Part shown: one piece after another, positions 24,052 to 35,743 of the stretch
Layout: every line of letters starts with the position of its first letter
How positions within the stretch are numbered: position 1 is the first letter of the stretch
Assembly (NCBI GenBank): GCA_020809705.1
Contig: CP085831.1
Location: 1,612,001-1,676,000, forward strand
DNA: 64,000 bases
Source: Calonectria ilicicola
Lineage: Eukaryota; Ascomycota; Sordariomycetes; Hypocreales; Nectriaceae
Reading direction: 5' to 3'
Made by a program: the position numbers and the translations under genes
Notes under the pieces: generated by a model
What the model saw: the letters and a program-made list of their open reading frames with translations, nothing else
Told to the model about the DNA's origin: nothing
Databases searched by the model: none

Positions 24052-24403
24052 GGCATCTGATTTAGGCACGGGTACCCGTGGCTCTAAAATTGCACGGGTC
24101 CCGTGCCGATTATGTAAGTCTTCCCTTTTAGGAACAATGCTCATTAGGGTAAATTACTCACAACACATTCACTTGATTTTATTAATCAATAACTTTACTT
24201 ATTGATCTACCACTGATAGTGATTACTTTTATTGTAGTTAAGGATGATATTGAGCTATCATAGTAGAAGAGCAAGCGCAAATGATTGTTCAGATTGTAAA
24301 CTATTCCCAAAAGGGAAGTCTTACGTAATGGCACGGGTACCCTTGCGAGATTACAGCCACGGGACCCGTGCAATTTTTGAGCCGATGCTATTGATCAGAT
24401 GGC
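24052..24403. mobile_element. Inverted-repeat element (MITE-like)
   Basis: The left arm (about 24080-24134) and right arm (about 24304-24383) are reverse complements with indels. Both carry GGCTC-AAAATTGCACGGG-TCCCGTG and then TAAG-CTTCCCTTTT. Similarity appears to extend outward to a CATCTGAT sequence at about 24053 on the left and 24398 on the right. The arms contain their own palindromes: CACGGGTACCCGTG at 24067-24080 is perfect, and GCACGGGTCCCGTGC follows near 24092. The interior is AT-rich and non-coding. This is the layout of a non-autonomous DNA element or foldback sequence. I cannot see a clear target-site duplication. Confidence 0.55.
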
Positions 24404-24967
24404 TTCTGCAATTTCCAGATCAATAAATTTACCGAACTCCTGAACTTCTGTATCTTGAACTTTATTCATCTACGTGAATTTCCAAACAATGATTAATGTC
24501 CCGTTACTAAGTCCGTTTGTCATGTGTCGTGTTCGTACAAGCATTGATCCCAGAAAGGTTCAAGGAGTAACGCAAAGCATGTGTCTATCGCCTATTATCA
24601 CGAACTTAACCTTTGTTCTAGTGATTTTGTATTTACTCTGTGTTATTGTGTGGCTTGGGTATGAACGGGTAGGGTGACTAAGAGATCGCTCAAGCAAACC
24701 AAATGGGAACAAAAAAGTTGCGCAAATAGACTAAAGAAACCAAACCACGTCATGAGAAACAAATTGATACCGCGCCTTGCCAGGATATCTAATCTACAGG
24801 TACCACTCCAGTATTCCCTTCCAAAATATCTCAAGATTTCTCAGTGGACAACATAATACCATCTACACTACAATCTCCCTTCTCCAGTTGATACATGGGG
24901 ATTAGAAGCATTGAACTTGTCCGACAGAGAAAATTGATCATGAGCTTGCTCTAACATAGCGACTCCT
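24404..24967. other. intergenic / no gene seen
   Basis: Short frames (24474-24677, 24643-24834 and 24674-24856) overlap on both strands and show no features. This is spacer between the inverted-repeat element and the 3' end of the tyrosine-rich gene. Confidence 0.35.
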
Positions 24968-25380
24968 TTAATAATAATATTTGTAGCGATATCGTGAGTT
25001 GCTTCCGATGGACACGTCGACTTCCCTCAAAGTATAAAGGGAATCGGAAGAGGTGGTCTCATATGAGGAGTATCTGATGGGGCCACTATAAGGACTGACC
25101 CTCAGTGTTGAAATATCAATCAGAGCTACAAACCAAGCACGAAAATTAGTCATAAGATACAAAAGGCGGAATTTCTGCCCATACCATCATCTGTGACAAA
25201 ACCGTAACGGTGATCGTCATATGATTCCCATTTTGGACTTCTGCTCAACCGGCGCCCATAGAGCGGTTCATACGGCAGTGTGTAAGTGTCTGTATACCGA
25301 ATGTACCGGGGTCTACCATAACGAGAATCAGAATAGGAATAATGTTCGTAACCCATATTGTGGAAAAAGGAAATTAACAA
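24968..25380 (-). CDS. Small tyrosine/arginine/serine-rich protein
   Basis: Two exons (25380-25185 and 25125-24968) around a 59-nt intron with a GTATGG donor, TGACTAAT branch and TTTGTAG acceptor give 117 residues, or 109 from the second ATG at 25356. The sequence is extremely rich in Tyr, Arg and Ser, with runs such as YEHYSYSDSRYGRPRYIRY and a SRYRYKYYY end. There is no signal peptide if translation starts at 25356, and no membrane segment or cysteine pattern. Both exons share the odd composition and the splice keeps frame, which argues for a real gene. A TTTAAATA sequence lies about 70 bp upstream (near 25447-25454). Low-complexity Tyr/Arg proteins can form condensates or bind RNA, but no function is known here. 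Confidence 0.55.
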
Positions 25381-28300
25381 CGAAGATAAAGTATTTGTGA
25401 GTGTTAGATTGGAGAAGAATTAGGGAATTTAGGGGCAACACCGGGGTTTAAATAATCAAGTCATTGGGCCGGACGCCTAATCATACTTCCCCCACCCTTG
25501 AACTTTTAATCGTTGAAATCCGGGAAGTAGTGGGCAAAGTGCATGTGAATGGTAGGGTTGCGTCAGCCGGCCAGCTGACTCTGCCTTGTGAAGGTTTTAC
25601 GACAGTTTTTGCACTTCCTGCTGACAGGGCGCGACTCGCTTCAAGCGTCGAGTCTGCCTTTTTGGACGGGGGTATCCGCCACTTTATCGAGTCTTTTTTA
25701 TTAATGCAAATGCACCTCGCTTCAAGTATAATAATAAAAACGCCGACAACTATTAAATTTCACTTTCTGGTACGTGTAGACCTATGCTGATTGAATCGGG
25801 GGTTTTTCGTCTGTACCTTTCATTTTAATGTGTATAAGACGAAGACCATTTGTATCATAATGAAAAATGGCTCTTTAGGAGTGTTAATAGAACAATAATT
25901 CCATTTCGCACTATCATGACAAAATTTATCAACGGAAGCTTGGTATCGTATCTTGAGAAAATAGAAACCAACGGCTTGCATAGTACGTACATGATTGGCT
26001 CAAGTTCCTGTCATTGCAGTTGCGTCTGTCGACTACCATCCTCAATAAAGCGAAGCAAACTCAAAACAGATATTAAAATGGCTTAGAGAGCCCCTGGGCA
26101 GAGTTTGAGTTCTTTGGAGTCCATTATCGAGGTATGGTTGTTGGCCAATATGTGCTAGGGTGTGATTCGAGAGCACAGCAGAGCCAGGATATCATCAATG
26201 ACGAGATATTGCGCATACATGATAAGACCATTGCGACATATCATATGCACTGCGACGCGCTGACCAGTTTGGCCAATTAAGGTCCGACCGCAGAGCCAAA
26301 TAGGCGGGCAAAGTCGGCCAGCCTCGAAGGTGGCGATGAAAAAGCGAGATGGTTGCATCCTCACCATAGACCTGCCAAAATAAGTTAAATACATATCAAC
26401 TGGCCGTGGGATCTCACGGGCTAAAATGTATCAATATTTCCAAAAGAAATTGCACCCACATTCAGCTGTCTATACTCAGCCGCCTACGTAGCCTTGCTGG
26501 ATGCGAGCGATTACATGTAGTCCGCCAAGGCGCCTAATGTCATAACTGATTTGCATTGAATAGTCTAAAACTCTATCTTTGGCACTGTACCCCCAGCCGC
26601 ATCGATGCCATCATCTCGGGTCAGACGGAGCGGCCTGGAACCATATGGCGCAGGCTTCGCCCCCCCGATCTTGCGCATGCGACAGGCCGCGATATCGATT
26701 CGTGAGATATTTTTGCTGTTTAAACTTGCAATGCAGTCGAGGGCTGATCAAGCCACATTGAAAACTTGGACCAATTTCATGCCACACCAACATTTGGCTT
26801 ATCAGTTCATATTAGCCTCCTTGCTGAGGCTATTGAGGGCTTAGACTTGATAATTAAGCCTAACAAGGCATTAGAGGAGGCTGGCGTGGCGTTGTATGCC
26901 ACATAAGTTCCCTGATGGCTGCATAGTCAGTGCCTGGAAATTAGTGGATGGTCCACGAAAAATATACCACAGGGATGGTAAAATCGTTCTCTTGGGTAAA
27001 GTATGTATTTTAGATGAACCCGAAGAAACCCTCCAAGAGATGAAGGCCCCTATGGTGTAGTTCTGAGAATGTGAAGTTCAAACGAAAGAGAAATGCTAAT
27101 GCAATCCAACTTAGGCCTGGCCAGCATTTCAGACGTGGGAGCTCTCTACTATCTCAGGAGATCAATACTATGGAATCGCGGCTTTGTTCGAGGCTAAATG
27201 GCGGTGTCATCTGACAGGATTTGATGACAGTGATGGTACCTATCATGCACAGCAGAGCGGCTGAAGTACGACACCTTTCAGCTGCGGGGAAGCCTTCGGC
27301 ACACCCGGGTTCGACAATTGGTTGCCTCTTTTTTCCAGCCTTGAAAAGGGCATATAAAAACTTTTTCATTGGTTGAAATTGCGGGATTTTATTTATGGAG
27401 CGATTGAGAATCAGGCTGTGGCGTCGTCTGTGAAGTCATTGCGCATCCCTTGGGGCTTGTCAGTACACCCATTATCATTTAGTAATGATGAGGATTGAAA
27501 AATTTTTTAGAAGCCCACAGTGTTTGGGTAAAATGTCTGTCATGGATGGCTGGACAAGCTCAGCAAGCATTTCCATTTCGATAGCCGGTGTTAGAGGGTC
27601 ACCGGACTGGGTAACATGAGAACTGGAAGTACCGAGTAGATCAAATGCCTGTTTCCTAATTGTTGGCTGTCAGATGACTGACCCAAAACTGCTTGCCCCT
27701 TCATTAGGCTGGGCTGGACTGGGTCACGTCTCCTGCCTGTAAATCGGACACATGAGTTCGCTGCATGACATGGCTGATATCAGAGAGGCGCCATCATAGT
27801 TCAAAAGCATGTTTCCCACATTCAGTATTTACGAAGGCGATGATATTAGAACGCATATGTTATTAACGTGGAGCTTTTTAATATCCAGAATTGGCCTTCA
27901 TATGGCCAAGCCTTGGTTCGCGACTACATGAAATGTGAATAAACACGCAATGCGATCTTTATGAGTGATAGCAGGGTAACGTGGATTGCCCCCATCTATC
28001 AAAACGTATCGGAGAGATGTTAGGCTATGTGAAATTTACCGAGTCAAAAGTCGTCATTATGATGCCGGGTATTGATGTCAAGCTAACACACGCCCCTGCT
28101 CTACGTAAGAGGGATAAGTAAAAAAACCGTGCCTATCATCCTGATCAACAACTGATTGGAAAACGCGTGATTGAATTAACCCGACCGTACTAAATAGAAC
28201 CGGCTAACTATTTCATGAGGCACTATTGCGGGCCGGCCATTCTGCTTACTCTATTTCCCCGCCGGAGCGTGCCACTTTGTGACGCAAGTTGGGATGACTA

Positions 28301-28433
28301 CCCCACCAAGCTAGGGCACCTCGGTTCTAGTTCAAGAAGGGCGCTTTGAGGTGCAAGCTTCAAGACACGCAAGCTACGCTTTAATCACTTTTTTTTTTTA
28401 TTATTTACCACTATTACAGCTTAAGTTCAAATC
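25381..28433. other. long gene-poor stretch
   Basis: About 3 kb without a gene I can support. The frames 25464-25790 (+), 26155-26394 (-), 26605-26844 (+) and 27154-27369 (-) have no recognisable domain. A short reading at about 26771-26904 (DQFHATPTFGLS... to ...ALEEAGVALYAT) looks faintly protein-like and is broken on both sides, so a decayed gene is possible. The copy of the 13-bp cluster motif at 28263 belongs to the SDR promoter. Confidence 0.4.
28263..28275 (+). promoter_or_regulatory. Cluster motif CGGAGCGTGCCAC, copy 1
   Basis: An exact copy of a 13-bp sequence about 160 bp upstream of the SDR start codon. It is preceded by TTTCCCCGC, which resembles the TTCCCCACA in front of copy 2. 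It contains a CGG triplet, the usual half-site for Zn2Cys6 factors. Recurrence of a 13-mer three times at cluster promoters is unlikely to be chance. Binding by the neighbouring factor is an inference. Confidence 0.6.
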
Positions 28434-29247
28434 ATGGGTTCAGGACGTCTCAACGGAAAGGTGGCCATCGTCACTGGCGGTGCCTCGGGCTTTGGCAAAG
28501 GAATCGCAACCAAGTTTGTCGAAGAAGGCTGCAAAGTGCTGATTGCAGATCTGTCGGAAGAATCGGGCAAAGCCGTCGCAGAGCAGCTGGGCTGCAGCTT
28601 TAAGAGAGCCGATGTGACAAAGACGGAAGACTGGCAGGGCTTATTGAACGAGACGCTAAGTTTGTTTGGGTCGCTTGACATCGTGATCAATAATGCCGGC
28701 GCGACATATCACAACAAGGCCACCGAGGACGTTACGGAAGCTGAATTTGACTTGGTGATGAATGTCAATGTCAAATCCATCTACCTATCTACATCTGTCA
28801 TTCTGCCATACTTTATTGGCCAGGGCCGCCCTGGGAGCTTTTTGCAGGTGGCATCGACCGCAGCGACTCGACCCAGACCACGCCTGACTTGGTACAATGC
28901 TTCCAAGGGAGCTGTGGTCACTGCGACAAAGACGCTGGCAGTGGAGTATGGCCCGAAGCAAATTCGATTTAATTCCATCTCACCTGTCGTGGGAAGCACT
29001 GGCATGTGAGTACCTCTATTTCCAACCCTCCAAATGACGCTCTTTCTAATGACTAAAAAATAGGACTCATCTATTTATCGGAAAAGAGGATACCCCTGAG
29101 AACCGGGCAGGATTTGTATCCACGATTCCACTTGGGCGACCATCCACGCCAGCGGATGTTGCCAATGCTTGTTGCTACCTTTCAAGTGATGAAGCTGCTT
29201 TCATTACAGGCGTCAACATGGAAGTGGATGGCGGGAGATGTGTCTAG
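28434..29247 (+). CDS. Short-chain dehydrogenase/reductase
   Basis: Exons 28434-29005 and 29064-29247 (58-nt intron, GTGAGT donor, AAATAG acceptor) give 251 residues, the normal length of a classical SDR. The dinucleotide-binding motif TGGASGFG is at about 14-21, NNAG at 86-89, and the catalytic residues are Ser141, Tyr154 and Lys158 (YNASK). The acidic residue after beta-2 (ADLS) suggests NAD rather than NADP. The C-terminus (ITGVNMEVDGGRCV) is typical of FabG/glucose dehydrogenase-like members, which oxidise or reduce sugar or polyol hydroxyls and small ketones. It lies next to a zinc factor, a sugar transporter and an aldehyde dehydrogenase, so a step in a sugar or sugar-acid pathway is likely. 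The exact substrate cannot be read. Confidence 0.9.
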
Positions 29248-29745
29248 AAACATCATTTCAGTAATGGGCTAAATAGTCTAGAGTTGATAACTGTCGAAAC
29301 TGTTGATGAAGACATGTTCACCTCCATAATTGAAATTTTTAAACATCAATTCCCAGCTTGATTGACCGCGCTCGCTCCACCACACCGCAACCAAGACAAA
29401 AGCCGCTAATGCACCCCATATTTGAACCCCCGCATTTCCTCCACCACGCCGACTTAGGAGGTGGAAAGGCGACATCATTCGTAACACTCTCAACCGGTCA
29501 ATGCTCTCGGTCTACGCTCTTACGGCTCCGTCTCCGCTTGTGAGCTTCTGTCATACGCCCATTGTTCAAACGCCATGCCGACTCCACCCCTTAATGACGG
29601 CTCGGTAGGTCTCGACTCGCCTGAATAAGTCCTGGATCCCCACTGACAGCATGGGTAGCAAATTTGTCGCCCAAAGCTCTCTTGCAACCAATGTGACCGA
29701 AGCTTTTCTCGACCTAGTCACCTCAATCGCCATCGGTTAACTCAT
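29248..29745. other. intergenic between SDR and transcription factor
   Basis: About 500 bp without a gene; the frames at 29278-29493 and 29358-29543 are chance. No copy of the cluster motif was found here, so the factor gene may not be under the same control. Confidence 0.4.
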
Positions 29746-32208
29746 TTGCCGCCGTCGAGGCGGAATACAATACCATGTCTTTACTGTGACCAGGCCTTTT
29801 CAAGAAAGGATGTACTTATTCGCCACCTCAGAACCACTCACAACATTGATGTTCCAACCAATATATCCCAGCAAAAGTCGTGTTATAGATGTGTACAAAG
29901 GAAGCTCAAATGCAATCGAGGTCTGCCATGCCATTCGTGCGCCCTTGGAAACACGCCGGAGTCTTGCTCCTATCCACCCATCGAACAATCATATAGCAAT
30001 GAATCCCAGCTACTTGAGCAAGTCTATGACCACCAGGTAACAGAAGACTCCGCGAGTGAGTCCGAGTCATTTGCAGACGGGCAGCGCGAGTTCACCATAT
30101 CATCGCCAGAGACACTATCATGCCTAAGCCAAACTCTCGACCCAGTACTCCTTGACGCCGAAGGATTTGCACCCGTTTTGGGGGGACGTCCCGCCGTTTT
30201 GAACGATACTGCAATGGCTGGACTGCCATTGACAAACGGAGTTCAGTATGACTTTCGCTACAGTGGTTTTGATTGGTTGGATTTTGATGTGCCTGATGTT
30301 GAGCTTATTACGAGCTGCCCTGGCGTTGAACTATTCGCTTCTAGTTCTACCATCCTTGAGCCAGTAGCTGAAAGCTCTCTTACCATTTTGCCGCCTCAAG
30401 TGAAAGGACCAGCAGTGCCCTGGCCATTCGATCAAGGACAAGAGACAATCTCCGCAAGATGCCACTTACCCCCGTTACATGCGGTTCTGCAAAAGGCCTT
30501 GCAAACAACTCCAAGCTCCAAGGAACCGGCATTAGAAGGACTAGTTGAGGTTTTGTCAAATCAATATCTTCCTAGACCTGAAGATGTGACAGCACCAAAC
30601 ATGTGCAAGGGGATTGATCTGCTCCGACGCCTTCTGGTAGTATACTTTTCTACCTTTCAACAGATTCAACCGATATTGCACGCACCAACATGGCACATGG
30701 AAGATTATCCAACCACATTGCTCGCCACTATGGCTTGCCTGGGCGCGGTGCTATCAAACGAGCCAAACCCAGACGACCTTGCCTCTTCCATTAGTGACGT
30801 CTGTGCACCACTGATAAGTTGGATGGTATGTGGTAACTATGGCTTCATCTATTTGTTTTGGAATACTGACATAACACTAGGGCGTATCTGATACTGAAAA
30901 CTACTCTAGCATCTCCTACTTGACTTCACTTTGTTTGCATCAAATTTATTCCCTTGGATCCGGAAACCGACAGCTGTACCAAAACGCTGACCGAACCCGC
31001 GGGGTCCTTTTTGGAAGCCTAAGAGGACTTGGGCTTCTAAAATCGCGGTCTAATGCTCAAGAAATTAGCGACCCATCTTCATCTATGCATACAAATGCAG
31101 CTGATTTGGAGTCGGAATGGCGCAACTGGGTATCTCGAGAGAACGAAACTAGACTGGCATGGGCATCGTTTGAGTACGATTGCAGTCTCTGCACTCTAAC
31201 TAGTCGTCGAGGTGCCATCGACTTAAGCGAGCTTCCTCTTAAACTGCCGTGCATGGAGTCCTTGTGGGAAGCACCATCTACAAGTGCATGGGTAGCACTC
31301 AAATCTCGATCCACACCGTCAGCCTTGGGAGTTTCAGCATCAATCGTGATTAGTTCTGCCGTTTCTGGAACACCGCTGCCGGAGCCGATATCCACATGGG
31401 GCAAGCGATTATGTGGACAAGTCATCGGGCGTCTCTTGTGGGATCTGAAGCAACTAGAGCTCCTTTCGACTACCGATCATTTCGGCCTCTCTGCGTTATC
31501 TACCGGACAGAAACAATCAAAGGTGGCACTTCTTGGGGCTTTAGACAGGCTTCTTGAAACCATGAACAACCCTGTTTCGACCTCAGATCTCGTCAGCTAC
31601 AAGTAAGTCCCTCAAGATTCAACCCTGTGTCACTACTAACGTGGAATAGCATCTCTAGTCTTTTGTGTCACTATTCGCACCTCTATACCGCAGATGATAT
31701 CATGGACATGATACTCTACATAGTTCGAAGTGTCGTATCTCGAGGACCAAACCAAGAGAAGGGAATAGATCCCGCTCGTCGTCGTTTGATTTCTGCATTC
31801 GGGAACGACCCTAGGCGAGCACGGATGCTTGCTTGGCATGCCGGCCAAATAATTGCTGTCGCTAACGAATATCTGGTGTCAGCACCATGTGAAATAATGC
31901 GGTTATTTATGAGCTACATTTTTATTGTGGCCTTTGTTCAGTATTATCCTCGACTAGAGAAAGCCGGAGCTAGTGCTACAGTACAGTTAGACCTACCCGG
32001 ATATAGGCCTGAGCAGAAGAAAGTCGTGGAGGAATGGGTCCAAACTGGAGGGCCGGCGAGGATCGGCAATGCGCAAGATATTCTTGCTGAGGGTTCAATC
32101 AAGATCGTCATTCAAGATGCGCAAGTGATGCTTCAGAAACTGAGATCTTGGGGGCTAGCTGAAAAGTTTGCAAAAATCCTGCAATGTTTTGGAACCAGTA
32201 TGATTTAA
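29746..32208 (+). CDS. C2H2 plus Zn2Cys6 transcription factor
   Basis: Three exons (29746-30825, 30881-31602 and 31650-32208) give 786 residues. The N-terminus has a C2H2 finger (Cys11, Cys14, His27, His32). A Zn2Cys6 binuclear cluster follows directly (Cys46, 49, 56, 62, 65, 74; spacing 2-6-5-2-8). Then come an acidic Ser/Pro linker and a long C-terminal region resembling the fungal-specific factor domain (LLVVYFSTFQQIQPILHAPTW). The combination of one C2H2 finger and a Zn2Cys6 domain is known in a subset of fungal regulators. It sits between the SDR and cyclase genes, and three cluster promoters carry the same 13-bp CGG-containing sequence, so it is the obvious candidate regulator. Introns are 55 and 47 nt with GTATGT and GTAAGT donors. 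Confidence 0.85.
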
Positions 32209-32277
32209 CATTTGGCAGATATAATTCAGATAGTCGAATATTTAATTGGCATTTTATTCTGTATTGTCCTTGGCTGG

Positions 32278-33390
32278 CTAGAAAATGGCTAAACAATTAG
32301 GGGGACTACTCACACCGCCAGGCATGTTGAGAGGTGAGCTGCTAATGAAAAACTCCCACCTGCCCAATTCTCGACACTTGCGGCTTAGGTCTTCAAGGTC
32401 AAACAGCTCGCCAACTGGAAGCCCCCAACCTGCAATCAGATACTCGTGCATGAATAGCCCTTCTACGTTACCTCCGTCAGCCCTCTGGTAGGACTTCTGG
32501 GGAGGGTAAACTTCAAACGATACAGCATCACCTGCCACCGCAGCAAAGCCTTCATCCCAGATCCATTGCAACATTTCTTCTGTGCCTTCGATGCCAGCGT
32601 GTTGGGGATTGGAACTCTGCGCGTATGCAAGGCGATCCGAGGAGCTCATCTGGGTGTCCCATTCTTTGGTTAAGCCGATGCGGATGAATAAGACGTCTCC
32701 CCTTTGAAACTCAGTGCCTTGCTCTAGTGCTATCTGCTTTAAGATGCTGAGTGGAACAGCATGGTCGGATAGGGCACTATATGTGATGGAGTTCCTCTCA
32801 GCGTATGCAACGTAATCTAGCAGCACGCCCCGTCCACAGATGCCTTCTTTTGCCCAGTGCTGGATACCAATGCGTGTATTCGAGCGGTCCGATATTTCCA
32901 TGGCTGTTGTTCCTCCATAGAATAATCGCTGAGAAGGATTTTCGGGAGTTGGGAATGGCGCAGAGAAGTGTCTAAGTCCGTCCCACTGCGAGGACTGTTG
33001 TGGGTTGAAGATGTAGACATCGTCAAAGCCGGCCCCCCCTAGAAGGGAGGTGATGTGATGCTGCGTCGGAGCTCGATTGAAGTTGGCAATATCGAGCTTG
33101 GTCAGATCCCAATTCAGAGCGATCCGTTGACCAGTGAGGATGCAGGATCTAGCAGCATTGGCAACGACCTCCGGCGTGAGAAGAACAAGGCGCCCAAGGC
33201 CCTCCTCTCTTGTGCCAGGCTTGGATGGCCATATTCTGCGTTTGTCTGGGAGGTTCTCATATTTCAGATCATGAATCGAATCTGAGGTCTGATCATCGGA
33301 GGCTACTCGAGTTGACACCATGTTGAGTGATGCAGGTGATTGGTTTTCCCTCAAGACGTGGTAAAATGGACTGGATTCTGAGTAACGCAA
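32278..33390 (-). CDS. Cyclase-family metal-dependent hydrolase (kynurenine formamidase-like)
   Basis: A single-exon frame of 370 residues; a second ATG at residue 24 is possible. It matches fungal cyclase-like proteins: RIALNWDLTKLDIANFNR, then WDGLRHFSAP in the place of the metal-binding HxGTHxD segment of bacterial members, then GICGRGVLLDY and GDVLFIRIGLTKEWD. The C-terminal part has AVAGDAVSFEVYP and LFMHEYLIAGWGLPVGELFDLEDLS, typical of the family. Bacterial relatives use a metal to hydrolyse N-formylkynurenine or open cyclic amides and lactones. In a cluster with a sugar transporter and two dehydrogenases, a lactone- or amide-opening step is plausible, but that is inference. The cluster motif lies 173 bp upstream. 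Confidence 0.85.
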   Translation of the reverse strand: MRYSESSPFYHVLRENQSPASLNMVSTRVASDDQTSDSIHDLKYENLPDKRRIWPSKPGTREEGLGRLVLLTPEVVANAARSCILTGQRIALNWDLTKLDIANFNRAPTQHHITSLLGGAGFDDVYIFNPQQSSQWDGLRHFSAPFPTPENPSQRLFYGGTTAMEISDRSNTRIGIQHWAKEGICGRGVLLDYVAYAERNSITYSALSDHAVPLSILKQIALEQGTEFQRGDVLFIRIGLTKEWDTQMSSSDRLAYAQSSNPQHAGIEGTEEMLQWIWDEGFAAVAGDAVSFEVYPPQKSYQRADGGNVEGLFMHEYLIAGWGLPVGELFDLEDLSRKCRELGRWEFFISSSPLNMPGGVSSPPNCLAIF

Positions 33391-33902
33391 GCAAAATGAG
33401 GTTTATTTCCAAAGCGCGGACTGAATGGGGCCGAAACGCTTCTCCCGATCGTCCAGGCATGCAGTGCTAGCCACTCTGTATAACTGAGCTGACTTACATC
33501 ATCACCCACCCCTCCCTAGCTTATTAGGTTGGTCGGTTGAGACTGTGGCTGCATTCCCCACACGGAGCGTGCCACCTGAATTGCTTAAGCGGCCCATACG
33601 TCCAAGTTAGGATTAAGCATGTTTAGGTAGTCATGCCCAACTTGTCAAGAAAGTTGTGGGGCCATGATTTGTGAATAATCTGGTTGCTAGAGATTTGCCA
33701 AGACCATGTCAAAGCCGTGTTAATGCAGGATTGAATTGAATCGGGAAGATCATTGAATGCCAAGAGCAAACTATTTGGCGTGGCATATTTATTGTGCATT
33801 GGATCAATTTATTGATATTGCTTATCCTTGGAAGTGACAGGTCACCATCAGCATGCCCATTCCATTTGTCAGCTAAGCGGCATGAAAGCTCCAATAAAGC
33901 GA
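33391..33902. other. promoter of cyclase gene / 3' spacer of transporter gene
   Basis: A 512-bp gap. It contains the second copy of the cluster motif (33563-33575). The minus-strand frame at 33709-33894 has no features. Confidence 0.4.
33563..33575 (+). promoter_or_regulatory. Cluster motif CGGAGCGTGCCAC, copy 2
   Basis: An exact 13-bp match 173 bp upstream of the cyclase start at 33390, which is read on the minus strand. The motif is therefore in the opposite orientation relative to its gene compared with copy 1. It is preceded by ATTCCCCACA, similar to the flank of copy 1. Confidence 0.6.
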
Positions 33903-35743
33903 CTAATTCTTCTCACTTCCGCTCTTATCTTCAACCCTTTCAGAAAATGGGCGGTCGTTTTTGACAATAACTGAAACATCCTGGCCCTTCAGAAACTCAT
34001 CCAGCTCCTTACGCTGTGAATCCGTTACATCATTAACATGGACAGCAACATCATCTCCAAATTGCGCCGAAATTTCTTCTAGAGACAACCGTGCTGTCTC
34101 TGGAAAGAAGAAATAAACGATAGGGATAAAGAAGATGCACCATGCAATGATGACCAAGTAGTACTTCCAACCCACTTGGTCAATTCCGATTGGAGCTGTT
34201 TGAAGAAGGATAATCGTGGACGCAAACTGTCCAAACAACGAGAATCCCATTCCAATCGGCCGAATTTCCGTGGGAAAAATCTCTGAGACGTAGATATACA
34301 TGGTCGTATCACAAAGTGTTCTGTACTGGGTCAATGCCTCGAGCAGAAACATGAAAATGGGAAATGCAGCTTACCCTTGGAACGCGAGATAGAGAAATAC
34401 GAAGAAGACGCCCGCGATGTTGCCAGCTCGGTTTGTAGTGCCACCATATTCAGCGATGCATCCAACCAGGCCCGAAGTTGTAAATAGGCAGCCGAATAAG
34501 CCAACCATGAAAATCCAGCGTCGTGAATTTATCTTGTCATGGAGCCAAGCACCTAGCGGGTTGTAGATAACACCAGCAGTGGTAAGCCACAGTGCAGAAA
34601 GCAATAAGGGCATGGAGCCAGTCTGGCCGAGATTGGTGTACAAAATAACCGAGTAGTTGTTCTAATTCAAATGGTCAGTTGTAATTCAGGAATTTGTCAA
34701 TAAATTTGACGTACAATGACAAGCGGTCCTGCAAATTCAGCGCCCCATTGTGTGAGGAAGCCAATAATCATTCTCTTGCGGTAGCTTTTCTTCTTCAAAA
34801 CTGCTGTCCAAGGAGTACAGCCCATTGCTTTGAGCTTCTCCGTGTCCAGAGCGATTTGCATTTTCACCTGATATAGCTCTTCCTTGGCGACAATATCGTC
34901 CGGGTCATCTGAAGATTTGCGCAAGGCTTGCAGAATCTTCCAAGCCTGCTCCACCTTTCCTTGTTGTAATAGCCATCGGGGAGAACGGGGTATCCAAATA
35001 CTGGTGACAAGTAGGACTAGGGGAGCCAGGCACTGCACACAAAGCGGAAAGCGCCAGGCGAAGGAAGGATTTTTGTCGGTTGCAAAATAGCAGGCGTACC
35101 CCAGCCATCCAGAGAGCATGTACCCAAAGACAAGGAAGATTGCGTGGTGACCAACTAACCATCCTCGTTTATTAGGGGGTGAGAGTTCAGAAAGATACAT
35201 TGGGCATGCGGTGACTAGGATACCGATGCCAAGGCCTGAGATGACTCTACCGACTTGGAACATGCTATTTGGTGATTAGCATTGGATGATCCTTCAGATG
35301 ACCACACAACTCACGCAAGATTTGCAGAACCACCTTGCAGTGCTCCACCAAGTACAGCACAAGCTGCGCCAATTTGGATAGACACCTTTCGACCGAGAGC
35401 AGTAGCCGCCCACATCACAAAGAGACTTCCGACAGCACCACCAGCACTGTAAAGCCCGTTTGCAGTGGCGATAGCTTGGGTAGTCCTGTCACCATAGCCT
35501 GGCTCACCCTGCTGAGGTAAGTCGAAGAAGGAGTACCATCCTGGCTGGCCAATGGTGCTTCCAATAATTGCAGAACAATATCCGTATGTCTGATGGTGAT
35601 ATGACCATGGTCAGCACCGATAAGATTGTGCTCACTTCATTGGAATGACTTACAAATGAACCAAAAGCGACAGCAATCGTGATGAGCCTATTATATGGAC
35701 TCGTTCGCGTGCGATGATTGTGAGATTTGGGTTTCGACGACAT
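33903..35743 (-). CDS. MFS sugar transporter
   Basis: Five exons (35743-35654, 35589-35315, 35264-34715, 34661-34375 and 34320-33903) with introns of 50-64 nt give 539 residues. Sugar-porter features include GLYSAGGAVGSLFVMWAATALGRK between helices 2 and 3, PRSPRWLLQQGK after helix 6 (the PESPRWL signature) and VSEIFPTEIRPIGMG in the C-terminal half. About twelve membrane helices are expected. The tail after the last helix is polar. Members such as lactose/cellobiose or monosaccharide permeases share these motifs; the sugar itself cannot be assigned. It is divergent from the ALDH gene, and copy 3 of the cluster motif lies between them. The acceptor of the last intron is taken at 34321 because only that keeps the frame into the TLCDTTMYIYVSEIFP segment. 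Confidence 0.9.
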
